From an uncultured Ruminococcus sp. (lineage in GTDB: Bacteria; Bacillota; Clostridia; Oscillospirales; Acutalibacteraceae): a stretch of 64,000 nucleotides of DNA. The notes under the pieces are model-generated. The model was not told the DNA's origin, made no database searches, and was given only the letters and a program-made list of their open reading frames with translations. The DNA is taken from NCBI GenBank assembly GCA_904393835.1, contig CAJFNC010000003.1, positions 1-64,000 on the forward strand, in the 5' to 3' direction. The first letter of the stretch is position 1. Each line of letters opens with the position of its first letter. Of the stretch, positions 1-8,209 are shown piece by piece. The position numbers and the translations under genes were made by a program.

Positions 1-145
1 TGGTGAAGCGTTTAAAAAAGCTTTGTTTGATAAAATTGAAGAAGAATACGATATAGCAGTCTTTGACGAAGCATATAAAGAATATGAAGAAAGCGGAAAG
101 AAGAGCCGCCCAATATTTGAGCTATGGCAGGAACTTGATATATGA
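1..145 (+). CDS. RelB-like antitoxin, 3' part only
   Basis: Only the last 47 codons are in the window, read from base 2 to the TGA at 143-145. The peptide is rich in Glu and Lys and ends with a short segment around RPIFELWQELDI. This fits the C-terminal, toxin-wrapping part of RelB/DinJ-type antitoxins. The stop overlaps the start of the following RelE-like gene as ATGA, the usual translational coupling of a toxin-antitoxin pair. The DNA-binding N-terminus lies outside the window, so the family call leans on context. Confidence 0.6.
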   Translation, partial: GEAFKKALFDKIEEEYDIAVFDEAYKEYEESGKKSRPIFELWQELDI

Positions 146-408
146 AGTACAAAATAGAAACTACTGCAAGATTTGATAAGGAGTTTCGCAAACTCGACAG
201 ATACACTCAAAAAATGATAAAGGCTTGGATAGACAAGCATTTAATCGATTGTGAAAATCCTCGATTATACGGCAAAGGTTTAACTGCAAACAGAAGCGGT
301 CAATGGCGTTACCGTATAGGTGATTATCGATTGCTTTGTTTAATTGAAGATTCAGAGCTTATCATACTTGCACTTTCAATAGGTCACAGAAAAGAAGTGT
401 ATGATTAA
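142..408 (+). CDS. RelE/ParE-family toxin
   Basis: This 88-residue basic protein starts with a beta strand and an alpha hairpin (KFDKEF-like start, then a KLDRYTQKMI helix). It ends with the antiparallel strands typical of RelE-superfamily toxins, including WRYRIGDYRLLC and the tail LALSIGHRKEVYD. Members are usually ribosome-dependent mRNA interferases, with a conserved Arg in the GDYR strand and a C-terminal His/Lys/Arg/Tyr group. The gene overlaps the upstream antitoxin gene by four bases. Whether it cleaves mRNA (RelE) or poisons gyrase (ParE) cannot be decided here; the GDYR and GHRKEVY motifs favour RelE. Confidence 0.85.
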   Translation: MKYKIETTARFDKEFRKLDRYTQKMIKAWIDKHLIDCENPRLYGKGLTANRSGQWRYRIGDYRLLCLIEDSELIILALSIGHRKEVYD

Positions 409-412
409 ATAA

Positions 413-583
413 CTGTCCCTCGGGGGGACACATAAAAGTTGCAGTAAAACAACTGTCCCTCGGGGGGACACTTAAATGTTGAAATAAAACACCTGTCCCC
501 CGGAGAGACACTTATTAAAAAAAATACCTGTCCCCCGGAGAGATACTTATTAAAAAAAACACCTGTCCCACCGGGGGACAGGT
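413..583. repeat. Five GTCCC/GGGAC palindromes, 35-40 base period
   Basis: Imperfect palindromes built on CTGTCCCTCGGGGGGACA begin at 413, 453, 493, 528 and 563. The spacing is 40, 40, 35 and 35 bases, with AT-rich spacers that also resemble each other (CTTATTAAAAAAAA between copies 3-4 and 4-5). The last copy (562-582) is a clean 8-base-stem hairpin with a 5-base loop and could end transcription of the toxin gene on the left or the HigA gene on the right. A sixth, inverted copy lies at 1341-1357 beyond higB. Confidence 0.85.
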
Positions 584-590
584 TTAAAAT

Positions 591-866
591 TCAAATAAAC
601 TCTAATTTTAGTTTTTTACCCATACCTTTAGCAATTCTTTCAATCGTATCTAAAGACGGATTACCTAAACCGTTTTCATATTTGCTTATTTCACTTTGGG
701 CAATACCTGTAATATCTGAAAGCTGCTTTTGAGTTAAATGCTTTTCATCACGTGATTTAACCATAGCTTTAATCAACTGATATTCAGGCTCAAGGTTATC
801 ATATTCTTTCTTAAAGTTTTTATCTTTCATTTGCTCATTTAATGTATCTCTGAAATTTTTACCCAT
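591..866 (-). CDS. higA: HigA-like XRE antitoxin
   Basis: This 91-residue protein has a helix-turn-helix of the Cro/CI (XRE) type at about residues 42-85, seen as LTQKQLSDITGIAQSEISKYENG. In HigA antitoxins this domain binds the operon promoter while the protein neutralises HigB. The start codon shares a base with the toxin stop (TAATG), so the pair is translationally coupled with toxin first, as is usual for HigBA. The likely binding site is the perfect palindrome at 1245-1264. The helix-turn-helix family is clear; the HigA name is inferred from the partner. Confidence 0.85.
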   Translation of the reverse strand: MGKNFRDTLNEQMKDKNFKKEYDNLEPEYQLIKAMVKSRDEKHLTQKQLSDITGIAQSEISKYENGLGNPSLDTIERIAKGMGKKLKLEFI

Positions 867-1219
867 TACAACTCCTCCTTATTAAGATAATCATTTCGAT
901 ATTTTTTAGCTAACTCAATTTCCGCGTTAGGTGTTTTTTGAGATTTTTTTACAAACCCGTTGGTAAGTATTATCTTTTCCCCTATTACGAAAAAATATAA
1001 GACCCTTGTTATATCATTCCCTACTTTGGTTCTTAATTCAAAAATGCCGTCTTCTAAATGTTTTGAAAAAGGTTCGCGTAATTTGTTCCCTTCGCTTTCA
1101 AGCAATTCAAGATTTCTCATTATTTTTGCTCTCATTTTGTAATTTTGATTTAAAATAAATTCTTCAGCAGGAAAAGTTCCATTGTTTTCGTAATACTCAA
1201 TTATAAAAATTTTTATCAC
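866..1219 (-). CDS. higB: HigB-like toxin, phage Gp49 family
   Basis: The 117-residue protein matches the Gp49-like branch of the RelE superfamily. It has an N-terminal strand-helix unit and the segment FSKHLEDGIFELRTKVGNDITRVLYFF, followed by GFVKKSQKTPNAEIELAKKY, which are family hallmarks. These toxins cleave mRNA on the ribosome. The start is a GTG at 1217-1219 with only a weak purine stretch ahead. With the promoter -10 at 1242-1247, the leader would be only about 16 bases. The HTH antitoxin gene follows with a one-base overlap. Confidence 0.88.
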   Translation of the reverse strand: MIKIFIIEYYENNGTFPAEEFILNQNYKMRAKIMRNLELLESEGNKLREPFSKHLEDGIFELRTKVGNDITRVLYFFVIGEKIILTNGFVKKSQKTPNAEIELAKKYRNDYLNKEEL

Positions 1220-1241
1220 ACCTAATTGATTTTCTATAATT

Positions 1242-1270
1242 ATTATATAGGATATATCCTATATTGTCAA
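1242..1270 (-). promoter_or_regulatory. higBA promoter with embedded operator palindrome
   Basis: Reading leftwards, TTGACA (1265-1270) and TATAAT (1242-1247) are separated by exactly 17 bases. The spacer and part of the -10 box form a perfect 20-base palindrome, ATATAGGATATATCCTATAT (1245-1264). A repressor dimer such as HigA bound there would block RNA polymerase. Confidence 0.85.
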
Positions 1271-1340
1271 TAATAATATTAAATAAATAAACTAATAAAT
1301 ATATCAGTTAACATAATTTTTTCTTATTCAACGTTTTAAG

Positions 1341-1357
1341 TGTCCCCCCGAGGGACA
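1341..1357. repeat. Inverted outlying copy of the GTCCC palindrome
   Basis: TGTCCCCCCGAGGGACA is the exact reverse complement of the TGTCCCTCGGGGGGACA core of copies 1 and 2 at 413-470. The asymmetric centre shows that the orientation is opposite, so the higBA module is bracketed by inverted copies. Confidence 0.8.
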
Positions 1358-1602
1358 TAATGAAAAACAACTGTTCTGCGGTTGTCGGAACTCTGCTCTA
1401 TCACGCAGATTGCAGTAACCACACAGATCAATAAAAAATATAAAGAAATAACCGCCCCGTAACGCAACTACAAGGCGGTTAAATATTAACTTTGCATTGA
1501 AATCAGCGAAACAGCTAAAACCGTTTTCTTACACTATTATATTATCATAGTTCGATTTAAAAGTCATAAATTTAAAGACCTCAAAAAATTGCATAAAAAT
1601 TA

Positions 1603-1812
1603 TTGACAACTTATTATTGTCAGTATATAATATATTATATAAAAAAATAAGCCCCACAGCTTATAAGCTGCTGCAAACAACTTATAAGCGTGCGCCCGAG
1701 TATTAGCCTACTCGAACTTGTGAAGCTAATTCTGCGTATTATCATATACGCTTTTGATACTTTTGTCAAGTCCTGTACCGTTATACCCGAGGTGCAGGAC
1801 TTTATTTTTTGT
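1603..1812 (+). ncRNA. Candidate small RNA with strong promoter and terminator
   Basis: TTGACA (1603-1608), a 17-base spacer and TATAAT (1626-1631) predict a start near 1638. The transcript would be about 175 nt and ends in an 11-base-pair stem (AGTCCTGTACC with GGTGCAGGACT, about 1770-1803) followed by a T-rich run. No reading frame of note lies inside. The body holds two copies of CTTATAAGC (1660-1668, 1681-1689), a GAGTA/TACTC hairpin (about 1698-1713) and a GCGTAT/ATACGC hairpin (about 1735-1752). The length and stand-alone setting would suit 6S RNA, but I do not recognise a diagnostic 6S feature. Confidence 0.6.
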
Positions 1813-2030
1813 AAAAACTGAATAGGATTACATATCTCATACTCAACCGTTCAGAAACAGTTACGCATAATGTTCTTTACAAGCTAAACCCAAAGAACAG
1901 CGAACCAACTCACACTGTTGATAATTCTGACCGGCAAAGAGCTTAATCCACTCTGCAAGATTTATTAGTGTGTTATATTTATTATAATTATAAATATAAA
2001 CAATAACATCTTGTGTGTAACTATATCGAC

Positions 2031-2175
2031 CGATTACTCGGCTGTCGTGACGACACCTGAGGATAGCTTCTATAACAAAGTTTATAGAATTCGGTTAGAA
2101 TAGGGAACGATATAATCTACTCAATTTTTTCAACAGCCGAGCGATTTAAACAGCTTTTCGGCTGCTTAAATCACT
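2031..2175. other. Structured intergenic block with competing stems
   Basis: CTCGGCTGT (2037-2045) and ACAGCCGAG (2133-2141) form a 9-base inverted repeat with 87 bases between the arms. Inside are GTCGTGACGAC (2044-2054) and a CTATAAC/TTTATAG hairpin (about 2070-2087). The right arm can instead pair with TTCGGCTG (2157-2163), and a GATTTAA/TTAAATC stem (2143-2172) encloses that alternative. Mutually exclusive stems are what a regulatory RNA shows, but I see no clear promoter or T-run, so the strand is undecided. Confidence 0.35.
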
Positions 2176-2183
2176 TTACTGTT

Positions 2184-2257
2184 TGGAGCGGATGATGGGA
2201 ATCGAACCCACACGATCAGCTTGGAAGGCTGAAGTTCTACCACTAAACTACATCCGC
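2184..2257 (-). tRNA. tRNA-Gly (anticodon TCC)
   Basis: The reverse strand folds as a cloverleaf. The acceptor arms are GCGGATG and CATCCGC, the D-arm region is TAGTTTAGTGGTAGAAC, the anticodon loop is CTTCCAA with anticodon TCC, and the T arm is GTGGGTTCGATTCCCAT. The discriminator T and the CCA end (2184-2186) are encoded. It stands alone, downstream of nothing on its strand. Confidence 0.97.
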
Positions 2258-2306
2258 ATATTTGCAACGATAATATTATATCATTATACCGTTGCAATGT
2301 CAAGCA

Positions 2307-4634
2307 TTAAATTGTTTGAAGTGTTATTTTTTCTCCGTCGGAGGTTACGTTTATTGCGCTCAGCGTTTCTGAACCGGCATTTATCATTGCGTTTGCAATC
2401 TCCTGTTCAACCTCTCTTCTGATTGTGTTCCTTAAGTCACGCGCTCCGCTCTTGCCGCCGTATGACTTCTTTGCAAGATACTTGCAAGCCTTGTCATCAT
2501 ATGTAAACTTAATATGCTTTTCTTCAAGGCTGGGAACGTACTCCTCAAGCATAAGTTTTGCGATTTTTTCAAAACTTTCCTCGGAGAGCTGATTAAATAC
2601 GATTACCTCGTCAACACGCGCTATAAATTCAGGTCTTAAAAATTCGGAGAGCGCTTTCATTACTTTTTCTTTTGTAGCCTCTTCCTGAGTTTTGCCGAAA
2701 CCGAGCGCACTGTCTGTATTTGTTGAACCGGCGTTTGAGGTCATAACAATTACCGTATTTTCAAAATTGACAACTCTGCCGTGTGCGTCGGTAAGCTTGC
2801 CCTCGTCGAGTATCTGCAAAAGAATATTTAAGACATCGGGGTGTGCTTTTTCAATTTCATCAAACAAAAGCACAGAATACGGGCGGCGTCTTACCTTTTC
2901 GGTTACCTGTCCTGCCTCGTCATAACCTACATATCCGGGCGGTGAACCTATGATTTTGGACACTGAGTGCTTCTCCATAAACTCCGACATATCAAGTCTG
3001 ATAAGAGTTTCGGGAGTATCAAAAAGCTGCTGGCTGAGCACCTTCACAAGCTCTGTTTTTCCTACTCCGGTAGGTCCTACGAATATAAATGATGCCGGTC
3101 TGCGGCGCGGGGAGATTTGGCAGCGGCTTCTTTTAATTGCCGAAGCAAGCGCTTCTACCGCTTCGTCCTGCCCGATAATTTTGCTCTTTAGCTCATTTTC
3201 AAGATCCGCAAGTTTTGAAAGTTCGTTTTCCTTTATTCTTGACGCCGGAATGCCTGTCCAAAGTTCAATTACCTTGGCAATATCCTCTTCGGTTACCTTA
3301 GAGGTAAGCGTTTCGGGATTTATTTTTTCAAGCTCCGAATCAATGCGCGCAAGATCGGTGTTCACCTCGGCAAGCGCCTTGTAATCAACTTCTTCTGACG
3401 CATTTGTGATTTCATCTTTCTCCACAAGCAATTCTTTCTTTTCGTCGGTCAGCTTGTCGTACAGCTCCATATCCTTATTTCTTAACGCTGCGCACGCACA
3501 GCTTTCATCAAGCAGGTCGATCGCTTTATCGGGGAGATAACGGTCGGTTATGTATCTTTCGGAAAGTACAACAGTCTTTCTTACGATGTCGTCGTCAACC
3601 GTTACACGGTGATATGATTCATAGTAGCCCTTTACGCCCTTTATTATGTCAATTGCCTGAGCTATTGTGGGTTCGCCGATTTTTACGGGCTGAAATCTTC
3701 TTTCAAGCGCGGAATCCTTTTCAATATACTTTCGATATTCGTTAAAGGTTGTTGCGCCGATTACCTGAACTTCGCCCCTTGAAAGCGCGGGTTTAAGAAT
3801 ATTTGCGGCATTCATTGTACCCTCATTGTCGCCCGTACCTACAAGGCTGTGAACTTCGTCGATAAATAGAATTATATTTCCGCTTTCTTTTACCTCGTTA
3901 ACAAGACCTTTAATTCTGCTTTCAAACTGACCTCTAAACTGTGTGCCTGCCACGAGAGAAGTGAGATCGAGCAGCTGAATTTCCTTGTCTTTGAGCCGTT
4001 GCGGAACGTTGCCCGCCGCTATTCTGAGCGCGAGGCCTTCGGCAATTGCAGTTTTACCTACACCCGGTTCACCGATTAAGCAAGGGTTGTTTTTGGTACG
4101 GCGGCAAAGAATCTGAATCACGCGTTCAATTTCCTCGTCGCGACCGATAATGTTATCAATCTTGCCTTCTCGTGCCTTGCGTGTCAAATCCTCGCAGTAG
4201 AGGGTGATATGTTTTCTTTTTTTATCCTTTTTATCTTTTTTCTTGTTTGAAGTGTTGTTGTCAACTTCCTGCTTTGAGCCGCCGAACATATTGTTGAAAA
4301 ACGCGGGAAAAGCCGGAGCTCCGTGTGAAAAATCATCCTCACTGTCATCTGGATTAAAATCGTCCATCTGTTCAGCCAAATTATCGGCGCCGAGCTGTTC
4401 CATAAGCTGAGAAAGGTCGGCGTTGTCACCCATATTCTGCATAAGGGTATTCATCTGATCCTGAACATTTTCGAGATCGTCGTCAGATATGCCCATTTTA
4501 TTTATCAAATCTTCAACGGGCTTTATGCCAAGCTCCTTTGCACAAGTTAGGCAATAGCCTACTGTCGGAGCGTCTTTTGAGTTATTTGAAACAAAAACGA
4601 CTGCCTGTCGTTTATGACATCTGCTGCAAAGCAT
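2307..4634 (-). CDS. clpE: ClpE-type AAA+ ATP-dependent unfoldase
   Basis: This 775-residue cytoplasmic HSP100 protein feeds unfolded substrates to ClpP. The N-terminus is a treble-clef zinc finger (C3, C6, C28, C31), the mark of ClpE rather than ClpC. An acidic then Lys-rich linker follows (about 50-140). The first AAA+ module has Walker A GEPGVGKT at 188-195. A coiled-coil insert follows at about 400-450, and the second AAA+ module has GPTGVGKT near 515. The tripeptide LGF in the second module (SALGFGK) is the expected ClpP-docking loop. A GGAGG site precedes the ATG. Repression by CtsR is usual for clpE, but I see no clear heptad repeat here. Confidence 0.92.
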   Translation of the reverse strand: MLCSRCHKRQAVVFVSNNSKDAPTVGYCLTCAKELGIKPVEDLINKMGISDDDLENVQDQMNTLMQNMGDNADLSQLMEQLGADNLAEQMDDFNPDDSEDDFSHGAPAFPAFFNNMFGGSKQEVDNNTSNKKKDKKDKKRKHITLYCEDLTRKAREGKIDNIIGRDEEIERVIQILCRRTKNNPCLIGEPGVGKTAIAEGLALRIAAGNVPQRLKDKEIQLLDLTSLVAGTQFRGQFESRIKGLVNEVKESGNIILFIDEVHSLVGTGDNEGTMNAANILKPALSRGEVQVIGATTFNEYRKYIEKDSALERRFQPVKIGEPTIAQAIDIIKGVKGYYESYHRVTVDDDIVRKTVVLSERYITDRYLPDKAIDLLDESCACAALRNKDMELYDKLTDEKKELLVEKDEITNASEEVDYKALAEVNTDLARIDSELEKINPETLTSKVTEEDIAKVIELWTGIPASRIKENELSKLADLENELKSKIIGQDEAVEALASAIKRSRCQISPRRRPASFIFVGPTGVGKTELVKVLSQQLFDTPETLIRLDMSEFMEKHSVSKIIGSPPGYVGYDEAGQVTEKVRRRPYSVLLFDEIEKAHPDVLNILLQILDEGKLTDAHGRVVNFENTVIVMTSNAGSTNTDSALGFGKTQEEATKEKVMKALSEFLRPEFIARVDEVIVFNQLSEESFEKIAKLMLEEYVPSLEEKHIKFTYDDKACKYLAKKSYGGKSGARDLRNTIRREVEQEIANAMINAGSETLSAINVTSDGEKITLQTI

Positions 4635-4667
4635 AACATCCTCCTTGTCGTAAACTGTTATTAGATA

Positions 4668-4696
4668 ATTATATATTCTTATTGAGTAAATTTCAA
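4668..4696 (-). promoter_or_regulatory. clpE promoter
   Basis: On the minus strand TTGAAA (4691-4696) and TATAAT (4668-4673) are 17 bases apart, placing a start about 26 bases upstream of the clpE ATG. Confidence 0.7.
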
Positions 4697-4717
4697 TGGT
4701 AATTTGTCGGTTTTTAA

Positions 4718-5338
4718 TTAGTTTTTAGATTTTTTATTGGCATTTTGTTTGCTATTATATTCTTTTATCATCGAACAGTATATTTTTCCGTATTTATAAA
4801 GTGCAAAAAGCATTGCCGCCGCTGTCACGGAGAACATTACGAGATCAAGCCAAAAGCTTTCGTAGTTGAACACGGCTTTTAAAAATACAATCAGCACGAC
4901 CGAAAAGTAAAATATAATTGTTGCAACCTTGCCGTACCATTTTGAGGCCGGCGGAGTTATTCCTTTTTTGATAAGGTCGGTTCCGCCCATAAGCATAAGA
5001 AAATCCTTAATAAGTAAAATAACTAAAACGGGAAGTACAGCCGGAGCATATATTACCATACAAATCACAACCGAAATCAATGTTACTTTGTCGGCAATAG
5101 GGTCTAGCAATTTTCCAAGCGGTGTAACCTGATTAAATTTTCTGGCAAAGAATCCGTCAAAGCAGTCGGTAAGTCCAGAAGCCGCTATACATAATACCGC
5201 CTCGATATATTTTTCATTTAAAAATAAATACACGAAAGGTATTATTAAAATAAATCTGATGTATGTGAGGAGGTTAGGAATTGTAAATAAATCCGAAATT
5301 TTAAAACCCCACACATCTTTGTTTTCATTTTCCATCAT
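4718..5338 (-). CDS. pgsA: CDP-diacylglycerol-glycerol-3-phosphate 3-phosphatidyltransferase
   Basis: This membrane enzyme makes phosphatidylglycerophosphate, the first step of anionic phospholipid synthesis. The CDP-alcohol phosphotransferase signature D-G-x2-A-R-x8-G-x3-D-x3-D is complete: DCFDGFFARKF then GKLLDPIADK. Several hydrophobic segments surround it, and the length (about 206 residues) is normal. I chose the third Met as start because AAAGGA lies six bases before it, whereas it abuts the first Met. It follows the cvpA homologue after about 13 bases and shares its transcript. Confidence 0.92.
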   Translation of the reverse strand: MMENENKDVWGFKISDLFTIPNLLTYIRFILIIPFVYLFLNEKYIEAVLCIAASGLTDCFDGFFARKFNQVTPLGKLLDPIADKVTLISVVICMVIYAPAVLPVLVILLIKDFLMLMGGTDLIKKGITPPASKWYGKVATIIFYFSVVLIVFLKAVFNYESFWLDLVMFSVTAAAMLFALYKYGKIYCSMIKEYNSKQNANKKSKN

Positions 5339-5351
5339 TACCATTCCTTTA

Positions 5352-6041
5352 TCAGCAAGTAAGGCTGAAGAAATTAAATAAATCGCCTCTTATCATTGTT
5401 TCATTTAATAAATCGGGATTAGCGACTGCCGAAATAATGCAAAAGACATTTACTGCTATAAACACAAAAATCAATCCCTCAACCGCTCCGAATATTCCTC
5501 CCAACACGCGATTTACGTGCCTGATTATCGGGGCATTGAACAGAAAAAGCAATTTTCCGGCAATTAACTTTACGATTATATATACTATTATAAATAAAAT
5601 AACATATAGCAGGATTTGCAGGACGCCGGTAATTACCGGCTGCAAGGTCTGCTCAATAGAATTTGTTATATTTTTGGTAATTTCATTTTGCGATGTTCCG
5701 TTTTTCAGCATTATGCTGCTTTGGTATTTGTCAATGTCTGCTCCGAACACGCCTGAAATTACGGTCATAATTGAAAATATCCATTCCGGTACAGCCTCCA
5801 GACTGTTCTCAATTGCATAATTTACTCCGTTGGAGTTGACCATCTGCTCAAGATTTGTAACTACCGACTGTTTTATGAAATCATCATAGACAAAGTTTGA
5901 AAGATTTTCGGCAAGAAAATGAGCAAAAAACGATGCCGCAATAAGCGCCGCCACACCAAACAGGGTTTTTGCAATGCCTTTTCGTACACCCCAAATTATA
6001 GATAGTATAATTGATAAAATTATCAATAAATCTGCAATCAT
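5352..6041 (-). CDS. CvpA-family membrane protein
   Basis: The 229-residue protein has the CvpA pattern: an N-terminal hydrophobic hairpin with the motif GVRKGIAKTLFG (about 18-29), then three further membrane segments at about 28-45, 140-165 and 180-205. E. coli CvpA is linked to colicin V export and envelope homeostasis; the molecular role in Firmicutes is unsettled. It sits one base after the DUF5711 stop and just before pgsA, so it belongs to an envelope-related operon. Confidence 0.8.
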   Translation of the reverse strand: MIADLLIILSIILSIIWGVRKGIAKTLFGVAALIAASFFAHFLAENLSNFVYDDFIKQSVVTNLEQMVNSNGVNYAIENSLEAVPEWIFSIMTVISGVFGADIDKYQSSIMLKNGTSQNEITKNITNSIEQTLQPVITGVLQILLYVILFIIVYIIVKLIAGKLLFLFNAPIIRHVNRVLGGIFGAVEGLIFVFIAVNVFCIISAVANPDLLNETMIRGDLFNFFSLTC

Positions 6042-6042
6042 A

Positions 6043-7350
6043 TTACTGTTCCTCTTTAGTATCTGCAGCTGTTGTCAACGCCGTATCATTTGTAGCGGGA
6101 TTTTTAAAATTAATCCTGCGAATCTGGTTTACACTGAGCAAGTAGCCTGTACTATCGCTGTTCATTATAAATCGTTTTGAACCTGTTCCCGTATCGCTGG
6201 TATAAACCTCAATTCCGCTGTTGTCAAATACATGAAGCGTGTTTGCATCAAGCACTGATATATATCCTTTGTACATAGAAATTGAGTCGGCGCTGTACTC
6301 GGTGTTAATGGAAAGAGTTTTTTCTCCGTCGGCGCTGAAGGTTTCTATTGCGCAGCTTCTGCCGTCGCCGCTGCGCGAAAGCGCCAAAGTATAGCTTTGT
6401 GTATCGGGATTAAAGCAGTAGTTTGCAAGTGTTCTGTCCTCATAGCTTTTTGTGGTGTAATTATCGTCGCCGTTTTTTATGATATAAGCGGCATTTTTAC
6501 CAATAATAACTCCGTAACTGTCAGAAACATATTCGCTGTCAATTATGCTGTCGTCCTTAATTATATATTTTGCGACTGCCTCGCTCTGCGTAAAATCGAG
6601 CACATAAGCACAGGTTTCCATTGCTCCGTTGTTGCTTGTTACGCCTACCGCAATACAACCGGTGCCGTTTTTATTGAGAGCGACCGAATGAACGTAATAT
6701 TCCGAGAAAGAATATTTATATATTCTGTTGTTGTCTTTATTATATACACATAATGTTGATAAAAATCCGTTACCGTCTGTTACAAGGCAATAGATTCCGT
6801 TTGAAGCGATGTCTCCCGTAAAAATTACCGACTCGGCTTCACCCGAATATACATTTTTATCAAAACTTTGAATTTGATACGACTTTGAACCGAGACCGTA
6901 AGTCAGGAATTTTGTGTCCGCGGTTTTCATTACCGGATTTGAATATCTCAGCTGAATGTTTGCTACCTCGCTGCCTGTTGAATTAAGCGTTACAAACGAT
7001 GTGTCCGACGCATAAGCCACATGATCCTGATTTACCGCAAAATTGCCTGAGGCAACGTCAGTTCCGATAATATCAACCGGATAGCCGTTTCCCGCATTGC
7101 CCAAAACGTCATAACTCCACCAAGCGGAAATATTGTCCCAGGTGAGTTTGTCACGGTTTGCGAAAGCATACACGATAAGACCCGCGGCGAGCGCCACACA
7201 AACGCCGATAATTATTTTTTTAACCGCATCTATGGAAATATCGGTTTTTTCCTGCTCGTAGTCATCAAGCGGAATGTCTTCGTAGCTGAGCACATCGCGC
7301 GTGCTGTGCTTTTTTTGGTCACTGTAACGACCTTTTGAACTTCTAAACAA
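6043..7350 (-). CDS. DUF5711-like membrane-anchored protein
   Basis: This is a 435-residue protein with a basic cytoplasmic N-terminus, one membrane segment at about 45-65 (VKKIIIGVCVALAAGLIVYAF) and a long extracytoplasmic region. That region has repeating beta-strand units of the type seen in propeller folds, such as GNAGNGYPVDIIG, VAYASDTSFVTLNS and YKGYISVLDANTLHVFD. Proteins of this type (DUF5711) commonly lie beside cvpA in Clostridia; no function is known. The TTG at 7348-7350 is the best start because AAAAGGAG lies eight bases upstream. It is the first gene of the cvpA-pgsA group. Confidence 0.6.
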   Translation of the reverse strand: MFRSSKGRYSDQKKHSTRDVLSYEDIPLDDYEQEKTDISIDAVKKIIIGVCVALAAGLIVYAFANRDKLTWDNISAWWSYDVLGNAGNGYPVDIIGTDVASGNFAVNQDHVAYASDTSFVTLNSTGSEVANIQLRYSNPVMKTADTKFLTYGLGSKSYQIQSFDKNVYSGEAESVIFTGDIASNGIYCLVTDGNGFLSTLCVYNKDNNRIYKYSFSEYYVHSVALNKNGTGCIAVGVTSNNGAMETCAYVLDFTQSEAVAKYIIKDDSIIDSEYVSDSYGVIIGKNAAYIIKNGDDNYTTKSYEDRTLANYCFNPDTQSYTLALSRSGDGRSCAIETFSADGEKTLSINTEYSADSISMYKGYISVLDANTLHVFDNSGIEVYTSDTGTGSKRFIMNSDSTGYLLSVNQIRRINFKNPATNDTALTTAADTKEEQ

Positions 7351-7444
7351 GATGTTCACTCCTTTTGCGGGTTAACCGCACACACAATCATATTATTTTT
7401 ATCTGCCGATTTTTACAAATTTCGCCGATAAAACAAAAAAATAA

Positions 7445-8209
7445 TCAATAGTTTACTTTGTTCAGATACAAACCGCAAGCGGGTGCGGTGGGACCTGCAA
7501 ATTTTCTGTTTTTCTTTTCAATTATATCGTTAATTCCGTCAACGGGGATTTTTCCCTGCTGTATTCTTAAAAGCGTTCCTACCATAATTCTTACCATATT
7601 ATACAGAAAACCGTCGGCTTCAACGCACATCGTTACCATACTTCCGTCTCGGGTAACGGTAAACTTTTTTACCGTCCTGCACATATCGCCCGTTTCACGG
7701 TTGTCAAGCGTGCAGAAAGATGAAAAATCGTGCTTGCCCACATACGCCGCAGCTGCTTTGTTAAGCATATCTTCGTCTAATTTATATCTGTAATGAAGCG
7801 CATAGCCGTTGAGAAACGGATTTCGCACCTCATCATTCCATATCTTATAAATATATTCCTTGCTTTTGCAGCTATATCGCGCATGAAAGTCAAGCGACAC
7901 TTCCTCGCCGTCAAGCACAGCCACATTGTCGGGCAACCATCTGTTGAGAGCGGCTTTGAGCCTTTGGGCAGGTATCGGGTGATGAGTTTTTACACTGATA
8001 CAATACATATTGGCGTGCACGCCGCTGTCGGTACGGCTGCACCCCTTTAAATCATAGTCGTTACCTATAATTTTTTCAAGTGCGTTTTGGAAAACCTCCT
8101 GAACAGTCAGAGCGTTTTTCTGAATCTGCCAACCGTGCAGGTGTTTTCCGTCATATGCAATTGTAAGTTTAATATTTCTTAAATCACGCTCGGTATAAAT
8201 ATGTTGCAT
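7445..8209 (-). CDS. truA: tRNA pseudouridine(38-40) synthase
   Basis: TruA isomerises uridines 38-40 in the anticodon arm of many tRNAs. The catalytic motif GCSRTDSGVHA is present with Asp61 as the nucleophile, and the family segment IAYDGKHLHGWQ is near the N-terminus. At 254 residues it has the usual length. The open frame runs further upstream, but the ATG at 8207-8209 has GGCGGAG nine bases before it and gives the standard N-terminus. The start overlaps the end of ecfT by 31 bases, the same ecfA-ecfA-ecfT-truA order as in Bacillus. Confidence 0.95.
   Translation of the reverse strand: MQHIYTERDLRNIKLTIAYDGKHLHGWQIQKNALTVQEVFQNALEKIIGNDYDLKGCSRTDSGVHANMYCISVKTHHPIPAQRLKAALNRWLPDNVAVLDGEEVSLDFHARYSCKSKEYIYKIWNDEVRNPFLNGYALHYRYKLDEDMLNKAAAAYVGKHDFSSFCTLDNRETGDMCRTVKKFTVTRDGSMVTMCVEADGFLYNMVRIMVGTLLRIQQGKIPVDGINDIIEKKNRKFAGPTAPACGLYLNKVNY

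Noticed and set aside
413-583. CRISPR array
   Set aside because: Repeats are palindromes of 18 bases with near-identical A-rich spacers that resemble each other, and no cas gene is near.
1603-1812. Firm call as 6S RNA
   Set aside because: Length and promoter fit, but I could not draw the central bubble and closing stem with confidence, so it is left as an unnamed candidate.
2183-2422. 79-codon plus-strand frame
   Set aside because: It begins inside the tRNA-Gly gene complement and ends over the 3' part of clpE; no ribosome site or family.
2950-3384. 144-codon frame antisense to clpE
   Set aside because: Shadow of the strongly conserved clpE frame; Ser-rich translation with no domain.
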